From NCBI GenBank assembly GCA_921293015.1, contig OV121081.1:43549877-43613876 (forward strand): a stretch of DNA of 64,000 bases, written 5' to 3'. Both the position numbers and the translations under genes were made by a program. The notes beneath the pieces were generated by a model. That model did not search any database. It worked only from the letters and a program-made list of their open reading frames with translations, and was not told where the DNA came from. Of the stretch, positions 25,129 through 36,259 are shown piece after piece; positions within the stretch are counted from its first letter, which is position 1; every line of letters begins with the position of its first letter. The DNA is from Phorcus lineatus. Its lineage: Eukaryota > Mollusca > Gastropoda > Trochida > Trochidae.

Positions 25129-26246
25129 ATTTGATCGTAAATAAGATTTCTTCCCCTATCTTCTGACATAAAAGAGTCATTAATGCGTGTTCCTTTCATC
25201 AACTTAATGATATTATTCAACTTGCGCATGCACAGTGATTATATTAAACCACAATGCAGTATCTCCTTTAGGCGCATCAAAAAAACATATTTTTATTGAA
25301 TGAAAGTATCTTTTGATTCATAAATAATCAGTCTGATTGTTGTTAGTTGCAAAAAAACCCCAAAAACCTGATGTCTTGTTTTCGTACAAATATATTAACA
25401 GTTCGGAAAAAAACAGAAGTTTTGTTTGAAGAGAACACGATGTTCAAGGATGGTAGTAAATTTACAATGGCAATATTCAATTTGATATGCTATTACCTAT
25501 GCTATGGTTTTACAAAAATGTACACACAATTTGCTGCATAGTTTCTACGGCAAATGCATTTGTATCCCTTTCCCTATTTTCCCTTTAAAACATGCATTTC
25601 AATACAATCTTTGAGTGAATGACAGTGATTTCCTACGTGACTTCATCAGGCAAAGTCCACACAATCTATTTTCGTCAAGTGGGGATATTGCATCCCAAGA
25701 GTTGACAGTGATAGTTTTAGATGTCGTATAGAATGTTATTTCAGCCTTCCTTGATAAGGTTTCTTTTGATTACAGCTTTTAACATCGGTACAGTGAAGGT
25801 ACGCGATTGTTTCAAGGGGCCTGCGAGCATATGTTCATTCTATCTTACAATGTATCTTAAATGGAAAGCTTGCGAGTTGTTGTAATCACACTTCGAAAGC
25901 AAAATGAATAGTTACATTTTGTACAAAAGTATTGACACGTTGGAAAGTATAATATTGACGCTTATCGGTTTAGTACAGTTACACTATAAAGTCGGTAAGC
26001 TGAACAAAAATTGAACAATGACGCGCGTCAATTAGTCAAAAATAATTTCGGAAACTTATCTAAAGCAGGCAGAAAAAAATTGACTTGATGTTATTGAAAG
26101 TGTTATAAAAGTAGTATTGATGTCAATGTCCGTGTGGATTAAGCTCCGGCAAAAACATACCTCGTCATGTATTTGGCGTTTCTGGAGGATAATCTGAGGT
26201 GTTTTTAATGAATTAAATTATAAATGGAGGATATTGCATGAGCGTT
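25129..26246. other. AT-rich non-coding stretch
   Basis: Nothing was recognised. Confidence 0.5.
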
Positions 26247-26372
26247 AATGACATACTACGTTTACGATAAGAGTGCCTAAATATAAATATTTCCCGAGCG
26301 AGAGCGAGGGATATACTGATATTTAGGCACGAGTGTCGTGAACATACATGTACATGTAGTATAGTATGTCAT
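26247..26372. mobile_element. Foldback MITE, about 126 bp
   Basis: An imperfect inverted repeat: ATGACATACTACG at the left pairs with GTATAGTATGTCAT at the right, and GTGCCTAAATAT pairs with ATATTTAGGCAC nearer the centre. The loop contains CCGAGCGAGAGCGAGGG. No ORF. The layout is that of a small DNA-transposon derivative seen in many molluscan genomes. Confidence 0.6.
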
Positions 26373-26859
26373 GGGCACAAATATGACATTTTGTTTTTTT
26401 ACGGCGAAATCAAAGGAAATAATCAAAATCAACCTCCTAGCATGGGCGGTTTACCTGCTGCGGTAATATTTGGAACGCAACTTCTTAGGCGAACTGTGAG
26501 GTCAAAGCATTGTTTTTGACGTGACGTCACAATGAAAAGGTGATATTTTACCCTAGTGCATGGTATGAAAAATACGAATCACGACATGATTGGCCTCCTA
26601 GGTAATAAATGTTGTTTTGGAAACGCGTCAAAGCCAAATAAAACTCAATGAATATTATACAGTGCTCCTTAAATCACGATGTGTGTTCACTGACGGATTT
26701 ACTTGAATAAACAAACCATTGCCATTGGGACACGGACCATCGATAAAAATTAAAAGATGTTTGTAAATTAAGACTTAAACTAGTTAAGACTAGAAATTAA
26801 GGTGCTCACTAAGATTTTATTCGAAATACATGTAACTTGACTGTACACAACGATTCAGT
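26373..26859. other. Non-coding stretch with CRE octamer
   Basis: A perfect TGACGTCA lies at 26,522-26,529 within GACGTGACGTCACAATG. No gene was recognised. Confidence 0.5.
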
Positions 26860-27120
26860 TGTCTAGGCCTCTTGTTTCTGGAGGGTGAAAATAGGTTTCC
26901 AGGCTGAGACCTCTGTGGCTCTTATTAGGGGTAATTTGGTCACCAAATCTTTGAATTACTACCTTTTTAGAAGAGGAGTCTGTACAAACTATTTCCGATT
27001 TTCCGAGTCAATGGTTATAGAGAAGATGATATAGTGTAAAACTTTGCGGATTGACGGACGGACACCATGTCATGCCATGTCATAAGCCCATCCGGCTATC
27101 CCGGCCAGACGACCTAAAAT
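26860..27120 (-). mobile_element. Dispersed element C, single-unit copy
   Basis: On the minus strand it corresponds to the start of the array at 33,478. The terminus GGGATAGCC..GATGGGCTTATGACATGGC, the GTCCGTCCGTCAATCCG run, a TATCTTCTCTATAACCATTGA block matching the CTTCTTCTCCAGAACCAATGA block, and a GACTCCT block occur in the same order. It has one body unit rather than eight, so it shows the ancestral unexpanded layout. Confidence 0.55.
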
Positions 27121-28127
27121 ATGTAATACTGTTTCATATATAATTAATACGTCACAGTATAATCTAGATTTGGCCTTGCAATGGGAATACCTTCACAGTC
27201 TTAATGTTGCTGTTATAATTATACCCAACAATGTCGGCTTTAACATGTTTAACAAGAGTTCTCTTAATTCCTTGATAATGGTAATTACAATCTACGATTT
27301 CAAGTTCCTTCACAATTGTGTGCAGAGGGCCTTATATCAACTCAGTAAGTACCAATTGTAGCGTTTTGTATGAACAGTAAATTCGTGAACATTACTCAAA
27401 TAAAATTGTTGGCATCGGGGAAAATTGCATTGAAGTTAGTCAGTTAGTTAAAAGAAAAGTGTAAAATGTCCGATTTTGATAAAGATGAAATTCAAAAAGA
27501 AAAGTCACGTTTACTTTTTTTATTCCTGAAAATTGGGTACATTATCAAAACACATTACAGGATATACACATGTACAGTTTTTTAATTTACGTAAAATATA
27601 CGTGAAGAACAAACTCATTATTTTCGAGAAAAATCTGTCCTTTGAAACTTAATTTGGCGTCATTAAATTGTTTTAAAGGTCTGTTTGTTTATAAACTAGA
27701 AAATAATGTGCGTCTCTACAGATGCATTATGAGTATTTAACCAGCGTCACTGTCAATGTAGAGAGTCTGTTAAGGACAGATAAAAGTATAGGAACGTATG
27801 ACGGAGTTACCAATGTGGGGCGAGAATGATTCAAGGTATCTATCTCCAGAAAGGTCAGAGACCCAAAGTACATGTGAGATTATAACATGTTATTATACAT
27901 GTTTAAGGAGTTTTGCAGATTTATAAGAATGGTCATTCTTTTGTATGCATAATTCAGTGATCAGTGTATTCATCCTCGAAGCGAGACACCCGTGATAATC
28001 CAACTATGGACATACCTTTTGATGTACATAAATGTCTTCACTTTTGCTTGCCTAAAATCGTTAGCGAATTATTATGATTAACAACTTGCTTATGAGACAG
28101 CAAATCACTCATCCGTGAACAATATTT
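27121..28127. other. AT-rich non-coding stretch
   Basis: Nothing was recognised. The frame at 27,170-27,361 has no family features. Confidence 0.5.
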
Positions 28128-28398
28128 ATATCATTTACATGATTTAAATTTTTTTTAATTTCAAGTTGTATCCAAAAATGTACATTCCAAATGTTACTGT
28201 ACCTACATTAAACCGTTAGCTTAGTTTACTAAGAAGGAATGAAATGAAAAAAGTGTCAATTTCCTGAAAAAAGTGAGGTATAAAAGATTTTTCATATCCT
28301 GTAGCCATATATTTTATATGGAAACCAATTTTCATTGTAGACGCTTATAAAAACACTTCCCTGAATGGAAATAACCTGCCAGATATTGCTGTTGACAT
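28128..28398 (+). repeat. Long target-site duplication, left copy (271 bp)
   Basis: Identical to 29,466-29,736 except for one base (A/G near 28,339), with no indels over 271 bp. It flanks the LINE insertion. Its last 55 bases belong to dispersed motif B (CTTATAAAA, GGAAATAACCTG, GTTGACAT). Confidence 0.9.
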
Positions 28399-29318
28399 AT
28401 ACATGTGTAAATATATGGAAGAGAATGGTTTTACCTACAAGCTTTTATGGTTGTGAACTTTTATCCACACTACATGGTAAAGACATCCATATTGTGGAAA
28501 ATACTCAACGATATTTTGCCTGTTGTGTACAAGGTTTTAACAGACGTATGTCAACAGATTCTGTTTGTGCTAACCTTGGTCTATGGACAATGGTCGGATA
28601 TATTGACAAGTGTAGATTATTATTCCTTGGAAGACTATGTAATAATTGCTGTAATTCATCAACGAAAACTTTGTTTTGTGCATTTCTATCACTCAATATT
28701 CATGTATGTACTAACTCCCGCAGTATTAGCAACACTCTGTTATGTACAGCACAAAAGTATGATCTTCTCAAATATGTTGAACATTATGTACAAACTGGTA
28801 TTTTCCCCCTTAAAACAGTGTGGCGGAAAATAGTTTTTAAGTCTATCTTCTCTTTTGAAGAAACCCAATGGAAACTGAAACTCTCCATAAGAGAAGATAT
28901 GTCAAGATATGCTATGATACACCAAAACCTCAATATGCATAGACTCTATACTCTTATAGATCTATTCCCAGATTACAAAGCCCATATACAACTAATTGTA
29001 CAAACTGGTTCTAAGGCAAAATTTTCAAACGAATGTACACTTTGCAATAAACACTGCTATGACCATGATGCACACGTCATCCTACATTGTGAATCTTTGA
29101 TGTGCCAGAGAAATAACTTTTATTTAAAACTACTTGACATACTTGATGTAGATGCCTATGTGAATATTGAATTGCTGGATGATGACGATGTCTTGGCACT
29201 ATTTTGTGGTGCACCCCTTGACATTAATGGACTTACAAATGAAGATAGACAAACCGTAATACTTGAATTTTCACACTTTATTTATGATATAAGAATATCT
29301 CTGAGTAAATACTTCTAA
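28365..29318 (+). CDS. LINE polyprotein C-terminus, chimeric 5' end
   Basis: The 317-codon frame starts at an ATG in the flanking target DNA (residues 1-11), then continues in LINE sequence from about residue 12. LPTSFYGCELLSTL and the NTQRYFACCVQG block (about residues 24-58) match the thumb/post-RT region of non-LTR reverse transcriptases, where LP-LLYGCE-W and ER-QR-F-K-VQG are usual. Near residues 226-244 a CTLC..H.H...HC arrangement forms the C-terminal zinc-knuckle type motif. The catalytic F/YADD motif lies upstream and is absent. The stop codon is TAA. The clade is not certain; I/Jockey-group is possible. No function is expected from the fragment, although its frame is intact. Confidence 0.75.
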   Translation: MEITCQILLLTYTCVNIWKRMVLPTSFYGCELLSTLHGKDIHIVENTQRYFACCVQGFNRRMSTDSVCANLGLWTMVGYIDKCRLLFLGRLCNNCCNSSTKTLFCAFLSLNIHVCTNSRSISNTLLCTAQKYDLLKYVEHYVQTGIFPLKTVWRKIVFKSIFSFEETQWKLKLSIREDMSRYAMIHQNLNMHRLYTLIDLFPDYKAHIQLIVQTGSKAKFSNECTLCNKHCYDHDAHVILHCESLMCQRNNFYLKLLDILDVDAYVNIELLDDDDVLALFCGAPLDINGLTNEDRQTVILEFSHFIYDIRISLSKYF

Positions 29319-29465
29319 ACAATGCTCCTGTAAATATTGCAATGTGCACCGTTATGGTTTGAATTTCTTGTAAATATTCCTTATGTACATATTTGATTGA
29401 TATTGTTTTTGCCTTGTAATCTTCAAACGCCATTGGAGGAAATAAAGACATTCATTCATTCATTC
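28399..29465 (+). mobile_element. 5'-truncated LINE (non-LTR retrotransposon) 3' end
   Basis: The 1,067-bp insertion contains the C-terminal part of a non-LTR polyprotein, a 3' untranslated region of about 150 bp, an AATAAA-type signal and an (ATTC)n tail at about 29,450-29,466. Its long intact ORF and the near-identical flanking duplication indicate a fairly recent insertion. The EN and RT catalytic regions are missing because of 5' truncation. Confidence 0.85.
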
Positions 29466-29736
29466 ATATCATTTACATGATTTAAATTTTTTTTAATTTC
29501 AAGTTGTATCCAAAAATGTACATTCCAAATGTTACTGTACCTACATTAAACCGTTAGCTTAGTTTACTAAGAAGGAATGAAATGAAAAAAGTGTCAATTT
29601 CCTGAAAAAAGTGAGGTATAAAAGATTTTTCATATCCTGTAGCCATATATTTTATATGGAAACCAATTTTCATTGTGGACGCTTATAAAAACACTTCCCT
29701 GAATGGAAATAACCTGCCAGATATTGCTGTTGACAT
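29466..29736 (+). repeat. Long target-site duplication, right copy (271 bp)
   Basis: The second copy of the 271-bp direct repeat described at 28,128. It starts directly after the ATTC tail of the LINE. Motif B continues past its end to about 29,760, showing that the right copy is contiguous with the original locus. Confidence 0.9.
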
Positions 29737-29905
29737 GTCTGTCATACTTCCACTGCTGATACATTTTTGACACCGTTTTAGTGATAGCAAAAGTTTTGCA
29801 ATTTTAACAAAGAAGAAAAACCTAGAAAACTTAAAATTTCATTCAACGAAAAAGATTGTAGACGTTATTTAAACTAAAAATAAACATTTCAAGACCAGAA
29901 ATATC

Positions 29906-29942
<37 letters not shown>

Positions 29943-30744
29943 GAAATGAGCCAAATACCCTTGTATTATCATTTTTTTTAAAGTATGCTTTTCTGAACTT
30001 AGAATTGATTTCCTGATCATTTTTCAAGAAGTTGTTGGTGTTTAATTCATAATATTTCTAGATAACTAGAACTTCATTCATTGGCCGTTCTGCCATTGTA
30101 ACAGTTATGTTTATGAACACTCATACTCGTACATGTGCCAATTGATTTCATGTTATATTCAACTCTTTTAAACTCATCATTTGCTTGCTGCATCATTTTA
30201 TTGTCGTATCAAGTAAGGCTAAATCCTTCAGTCACAAATCATAAAACATTTATATTTTTTAAAAACGTAATGGCCAGTTAGAATTTCTTGTGAAAACGTT
30301 ATTGGTCTATACGTTTGCTCAAATATCCCTATTGATTTTTTATGGAATACAAATTCCATATTTATAATATAAAGCTGTGTTGACTTTTACCAAAATTTCA
30401 ATCATCCGATGTACCGACGAGACAACAATATTGCCATAAAATTAGATTCAATAAATTGTTATCAACAGTCATTTTTACTGAGTCCACAGAGGTCAAAGCC
30501 AAGTAGGTTTATGTTAGACATGACTAAAACTAATGTATAAATGGCTATATAATCTCAGTATTATCCTGTTGTTGTCATAATCGTAATAAGAACAATAAGG
30601 TCAGTAAAACTAGTCTACCACTAGTGCTACAATTGCAAAGTATCCATTTCATGTTAGTTGTGAGTTCCTTTCAGATGTTCATTTCTCTCCATAAAAAAAG
30701 GACTACAATAGATTGTTGGCAGTGTTATCTTTTCAGGATGGGTG
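29737..30744. other. AT-rich non-coding stretch with (AT)n microsatellite
   Basis: Contains an (AT)n run at 29,909-29,941. Nothing else was recognised. Confidence 0.6.
29909..29941. repeat. (AT)n microsatellite, about 33 bp
   Basis: A perfect alternating AT run, seen directly. Confidence 0.95.
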
Positions 30745-30965
30745 TTGTCGCGCCAAATGGGTTGATGGCATGTCTGTCGATGGCATGTTAATCCGTCCAT
30801 TCGTGATTGTTTTACGATTTCTTCTTAGGTAAATTATCGTTTGAAAATGAAGTCTTGTACCAAGTACCAAGGCCAAATGGAATTTGTTTTTTGTTGATGA
30901 TTTTGTAGCTCAAAATAATGAGTTTGACCTCGAAAGATTTTTAACCGATATTTTAAGGTTCTGAT
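30745..30965 (+). mobile_element. Dispersed element C, diverged single-unit copy
   Basis: GGGTTGATGGCATG, AATCCGTCCATTCGTG, TTTTACGATTTCTTCT, CCAAGGCCAAATGGA, GATTTTGTAGCTCA and GTTTGACCTCGAAAG occur in the same order as terminus, CCGT/CCAT run, TTCGACTTCTTCTCC, CCTTGGCAAATGAGG and GGGGTCAAAACC in the array at 33,478. It is heavily diverged and has one unit only. Confidence 0.4.
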
Positions 30966-31909
30966 AAGTGCATCTTGAAAACTTATTCTAATTATTTTTA
31001 TTTTTATAATGTAATGAAAAGCTATCTGAGAAGTCATAATCAATCAATTTTCGATAAAATCATACCAACCCAGGTGTATGACAAACAAAATCTTGACAAA
31101 ATGAACTTTTATTTGGAATCATGAAATGAAGTTACATTAAAATCCTCTAATTAGAGTTTGGCTTTATTATCGTAATGACTTACTTTTAAACTCCATTATC
31201 ATCCATATGGTTAATTATAAGTGGTGACATATGTTCAATATGAACACATGTGCAAAAACCAATTTTCCAATGTTTCAGCGTCGTCTGTGACGTCTTAAAA
31301 CCATTGTTCGTGACGTTTTTTTAGCGGGCCATCGAAAAGGAAGCAAGCAGTTTTCTGAATATTCCCGTGTGTCCGTAGAATAGGTAATAAAGAAATTATC
31401 ACATTTGGAGACGTTTCATATGATTTTTACTAAACTCGTGTGAAGTTGTGTATGACCCTCGCCCTCGCTCGGTTGATATAAGGACATATGACTCAGAATC
31501 TCGGGTAACAGTCTCAGTTTAGTATTGTGCAATGAATCATCCGTTAAAAAATGTTGCTGTACAACTATTATCTTGATATATATTGGAATGGTAAATGGGT
31601 ATTCATCTTTAATTAAACTGACCTTAGAATGCAATTAAGTTAAAAATTGTCGTAAAATTTTAAACAAAATCCACACTAAGTCTCTAATATTAATATGAGG
31701 GATAAAGAAATCCTCTCAGGATAATGTTTCAATAGTCCATTAAAAAGCCCTTAAACCAATTCTTTTGGGCTGATCTTGTCATGCTATCCCGACTACTTAA
31801 AAAGCTGAATAATCATCTAAAAACATTGCTTGTCGATTTAAAAACACATTTGCAATCAAAGCGTCGGTCTGATACTTCAAGTTACATCCATTCAAATATA
31901 CGTATATAA

Positions 31910-31961
<52 letters not shown>

Positions 31962-33477
31962 TAAGTTTCTTTTAAGAAAAATGTGCAATCAATTGTATGT
32001 CTATGTGACCTTTGTTTTGTGTAAATGTCTAATGTTTATTGCCATGACGTCATTGTTCAGTTTTCCATGTAACACAACATATTTTTTCAAAAATATACTT
32101 TGTCTTCTCGAATTGTTGGCCGTGATATTCCTATTTCGACTAGGCACTACATACTTCATCCGATCATAAGCCATTATTTGAGTTTATAAAAGTCTTGGAC
32201 ACAAGATGCAAAACCAAACTTACTGTCACATTATATTAATTATTTCATAAGTATATGGTGTGTAAAGAATTATCAAAGTCACCGTAAAAAATACATACGT
32301 TCTGTCCATATCTTGTTTGGGCATTCTCATCTCACAAAGGTAGCTCCGTCATAACGTACGGGATTTTCTGCGTGTATGAATGTAGAGGAATGAATGGATG
32401 CAATCAAAGTTAATTGTTCATGTTAATTGACACCTTTTATATCCGTATGAGAAAGCTAAACATTACTCGAATGTGAACATTGAACATTAATCAGTCCTTT
32501 AAAGTCGTCTTAAGTGGCAACTGCATCAATGCACAAGTCGACCAGAAGTATTTATTATTGTAAGCGGTGTTTTCATTGGCTGACATTTTGCAAGAAAGTT
32601 TAAGGTTGTAACATTTTGCCGTTAGGAAAACCTGCCAGAAGCTTGCGCAGCGCTCGTATTAAAACAGTCCGTATAGGAATTTATAACGGAGCTGCTTTAT
32701 GATTCTTTTTTTGTGTGATTTATTTACAAAGTCAAAGTGCAACAGCCAATATAATGTCAATTCCGTCGGCATGTTTAAACGTCTCAGACTTGTTACGAAT
32801 TGTTATGACTGCTACCGTATGTCTTTGATACTTTGTCTTCAAATAGACGGAGTTACCAAGTTTCTTATTGAAAACAAAACGTGTTACCTCCTGTTCCTTT
32901 CTCCTCGTCACAGTTACCGCATGCAATGAGATGTCTTAATTCTAAGGATAACAACTTCGAATAGCAGCACATACGAAAAGGAAGATTTCCCTTGCTACAA
33001 TTTATCTATTATATACAGTATACAATCTTTCAGAAAACATGCGTTCTCCATTATCTAAAAGGAAGGGAATAACACAATGAGATATCCAATAATGCACAGA
33101 CAAAAACATGATGGGATGAGGAAGGTCAGTAAATGTACTAAACATCCATTTCAAATGCACTTCTTTTACTTGCTTTATTTGTCTCTCAAAACTGTTATGC
33201 ATTATGCTTTTGTAATGAGAATATTGTGAGTTGAAAACTGTTAATGCACAGTAAAAGTCCTTTTATCTGAGGAACAGCCTGTTTCAACCTGCATACAGTT
33301 TTATCAGTCAATTTTTTTCAATCAGTGTGTGCAGTTTGGATTTCCGGCTGACAATGCACACAGTGATCAAGCATTATAAATAAAGATTCTTCATTTGAAA
33401 GTTCAATGTTTTATAATTATTAAATGAAAGATCCTGAAATCCATTCCTTAGCTACGTCATGGTTATTTCGGCAGGAT
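30966..33477. other. AT-rich non-coding stretch
   Basis: Contains the (AT)n run at 31,912-31,960 and a CRE octamer at 32,045-32,052. Short ORFs, including a poly-Tyr-Ile frame created by the AT run, are not supported. Confidence 0.55.
31912..31960. repeat. (AT)n microsatellite, about 49 bp
   Basis: A perfect alternating AT run, seen directly. It creates an artefactual Ile/Tyr repeat frame on the minus strand. Confidence 0.95.
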
Positions 33478-34860
33478 AGAATATATTTAGCTCATCAGGT
33501 CTGAAAGACCCGATGGGCTTATGGCATGGCAAGGCGTCCGGCGTCCGTCCATCCGTCCATCCGTCCGTCCATCCGTCCATCCGTAAACTTTTCACTTTTT
33601 CGACTTCTTCTCCAGAACCAATGATTCTAGAGAGCTGAAATTTTATGTGCATACTCCTTGGCAAATGAGGATTCTAAATTGTAGATTTCGTGACCCCATG
33701 ACCCCAAATGGGGTCACAAGGGTCAAAACCTTAAAAATCTATTTTAATCTTCTTCTCCAGTTCCAAAAGGTCCAGAGAGCTGAAAAGTTGTGTGTAGACT
33801 CCTTGGGCACTGGAGATTCTAAATTGTAGATTTTGTGACCCCATGACCCCAAATGAGGTCACAGGGGTCAAAACATGAAAAACCTATTTTCATCTTCTTC
33901 TCCAGTTCCAAAAGGTCTAGAGAGCTGAAAAGGTGTGTGTAGACTCCTTGGCCAACGGGGATTCTAAATTGTAGGTTTGGTGACCCCATGACCCCAAATG
34001 GGGTCACAGGGGTCAAAAACTAAAAAACCTAATTTCATCTTTTTCCCTAGTTTCAAAAGGTCTAGAGAGCTGAAAAGGTGTGTGTAGACTCCTTGGCCAA
34101 CGGGGATTCTAAATTATAGGTTTGGTGACCAAATGGGGTCACAGGGGTCAAAACCTGAAAAACCTATTTTCATCTTCTTCTCCAGTTCCAAAAAGTCTAG
34201 AGAGCTGAAAAGGTGTGTGTAGACTCCTTGGCCAACGGGGATTCTAAATTATAGGTTTGTTGACCACTTGACCCCAAATGGGGTCACAGGGGTCAAAACC
34301 TGAAAAACCTATTTTCATCTTCTCCAGTTCCAAAAGGTCTAGAGAGCTGAAAAGGTGTGTGTAGACCCCTTGGCCAACGGGGATTCTAAATTGTAGGTTT
34401 GGTGACCCCATGACCCCAAATGGGGTCACAGGGGTCAAAACCTAAAAAACCTAATTTCATCATTTTCCCTAGTTCCAAAAGGTCTAGAGAGCTGAAAAGG
34501 TGTGTGAAGACTCCTTGGACACTGGGGATTCTAAATTGTAGGTTTGGTGACCACTTGACCCCAAATGGGGTCACAGGGGTCAAAACCTTAAAATCCTACT
34601 TTCATCTTCTTCTCCAGTTCCAAAAGGTCTTGATAGCTTAATAGTTGTGTGTAGACTCCTTGGACAATGGGGATTCTGAATTGTAGGTTCGGTGACCCCT
34701 TGACCCCAAATGGGCAATGGGCCTTTTTTATTTGATTGTGAATAACTCGGACGTTGGGACAGGCTACCTTTCCTACGCTGCCCATGACCCCATGGTCTAA
34801 ACCCAAACACCTATATCTATCAAAAGTCTGATGAGCTACAGAGCCCATGGCTCTATTTTT
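33478..34860 (+). repeat. Dispersed element C expanded into eight 145-bp tandem units
   Basis: The left terminus AGCTCATCAGGTCTGAAAGA and GATGGGCTTATGGCATGGC is followed by a CCGT/CCAT run (about 33,538-33,583). Then come eight units of about 145 bp: the CTTCTCCAG (or TTCCCTAG) anchor recurs at about 33,610, 33,755, 33,900, 34,045, 34,180, 34,323, 34,467 and 34,612. Each unit carries AGAGAGCTGAAA, AGACTCCTTGG, GGGGATTCTAAATTGTAGG, TGACCCCATGACCCC and AAATGGGGTCACAGGGGTCA. The right end (about 34,826-34,860) contains TCTGATGAGCTA and AGAGCCCATGGCTCT, a partly inverted version of the left terminus. ORFs here on both strands are repeat artefacts. Confidence 0.9.
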
Positions 34861-35117
34861 GGTATATTTAGTTTAGGTTACTTGTAACTATTAAGAGTGA
34901 GACAATCGCCATAGCATCGATAAGCTGTCTCTCAATTTTTCTGAAATTTGATAGAATAAAACAATGCAATTACGACATTAATATTCTTGAAGCAAGGTCT
35001 ACAATGCAAATAATGCATATCATTTTGATATGAAACAGAATTATGATGCATACCAGTTAAAACCGTTCCATGAAAAAAGGTAGGCTGAAATGTCAATATA
35101 GATTTTCGGTTTTCATG
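34861..35117. other. Spacer between array and Tc1-like element
   Basis: Nothing was recognised. Confidence 0.5.
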
Positions 35118-35334
35118 TAAACTGACTAGCAAAAGAAACCTAACATCGGAATTTTTACATTATTTTTTTGGTAACTGACGTTTGCTGTCCTGGAAGTATC
35201 TAGAAACGAACGCATAAACGCAACCAACATGTATGGACGTCACCAAGTCCGTGAATTTCCTGCATTGTTTTTTTCACGCATTTTGTGAAAATCACTTGTT
35301 TTTGCAAACAATCAAGAATGATGCATACAAGGGG

Positions 35335-35343
35335 TATAAAAGG
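35335..35343 (+). promoter_or_regulatory. TATA box of the Tc1-like transposase
   Basis: TATAAAAGG followed by CGGG lies about 50 bases upstream of the transposase ATG at 35,391. The second Tc1-like element has a matching TATAAAAG about 60 bases upstream of its ATG. Confidence 0.55.
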
Positions 35344-35390
35344 CGGGCATATCGACTGACGGATGTCACATCCGAAAAAAAAATCCAAAG

Positions 35391-36000
35391 ATGCCCAGAT
35401 TAACAAGAGAAGAACGCTAGAGGGCAATCGGTATGCATACCATGGGTGCGACTCAAGTCCAGATTGCACAGACATTCGGTTGCAACCGGGTGACAGTAGC
35501 TCAACTCATTCAGAGGTACAAGCAGACAGGGCAGACTAGGGACAGGCCTAGGAGTGGGAGACCACGCGTTACAACAACCGTGAAGACCGCTATCTGCGAA
35601 CTTTGCGAACTTGAATGCCCAGAGGTACAGGGATGAAGTTCTGCGCCCTGTTGTGCTTCCATACCTACGTCAGCAGCCACAAGGTGTTCTCTTACAACAG
35701 GACAATGCTAGACCCCACACTGCCCGACTCACACAAGACTTTCTTGCCAGAAGAAACATTTCGGTCTTGCCTTGGCCGTCTCGTTCTCCTGACCTGTCGC
35801 CCATAGAACACCTTTGTGACCACATGGGTAGACGTCTCAGACAGAAACCACAACGTCCAAACACTTTGGTTGAGCTTGAACAAGCCATTCTGGACGAATG
35901 GAACCAGATTCCCAATGACGTCATTAGGAGACTGACATCGTCGATGAGACGACGCGTTTTTGCATGCATGGCTGTTCATGGAGGTCATACCAGATATTGA
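35391..36000 (+). pseudogene. Tc1-like transposase, nonsense mutation, frameshift and internal deletion
   Basis: The ATG at 35,391 opens MPRLTREER and then meets TAG at 35,418-35,420. The same frame continues with a helix-turn-helix (GATQVQIAQTFGCNRVTV) and a GRPR linker typical of Tc1 N-terminal DNA-binding domains. A frame change near 35,580 leads to DRYLRTL. At about 35,605-35,611 the sequence jumps to NAQRYRDEVLRPVVLPYL in a different frame, skipping the part of the DDE domain with the first catalytic Asp (FSDESRF region), roughly 120 residues. The last part keeps [10 protein letters not shown] (second Asp) and SPDLSPIEHLCD (final acidic residue) and ends at TGA/36,000. It cannot encode active transposase. 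Confidence 0.88.
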
Positions 36001-36259
36001 AGTTGTGTGGTTCTGTTTTCCTGGAACAATTTTCAATTTGAGAAACTCTTGAACATGTAAAGTTTCTTTTCTGACCCCTGGCATGTTCGATTGCCAATAC
36101 AACATTGGACTTTAATGTGACATTGATCCTGTCTCATCAGGTATCATGGTATCCATGAATTGTTAATGCAATTCACTTTAGTTGATCAAATTCGGGGTTT
36201 TATTTTTTATTTTATTGTCAGATACATCCGATGTTAGGTTTCTTTTGCTAGTCAGTTTA

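Larger units (their letters stand above)
35118..36259 (+). mobile_element. Tc1-like DNA transposon, internal-deletion derivative, intact TIRs
   Basis: Perfect 31-bp terminal inverted repeats at 35,120-35,150 and 36,227-36,257 (starting AACTGACTAGCAAAAG) are flanked on both sides by TA (35,118-35,119 and 36,258-36,259), as expected for IS630/Tc1/mariner insertion. The element is about 1,138 bp. It contains a damaged transposase gene with a large internal deletion, so it is non-autonomous. The intact ends mean it could still be a substrate for a related transposase in trans (inference). Confidence 0.92.

Noticed and set aside
31797..31988. Minus-strand ORF with a Tyr-Ile repeat
   Set aside because: Created entirely by the (AT)n microsatellite.
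33452..34848. Many ORFs on both strands of 60-86 codons
   Set aside because: Artefacts of the 145-bp tandem units; the same peptide phrases recur with each unit and shift frame.
35670..36105. Minus-strand ORFs of 99 and 137 codons
   Set aside because: Antisense shadows of the Tc1-like transposase.
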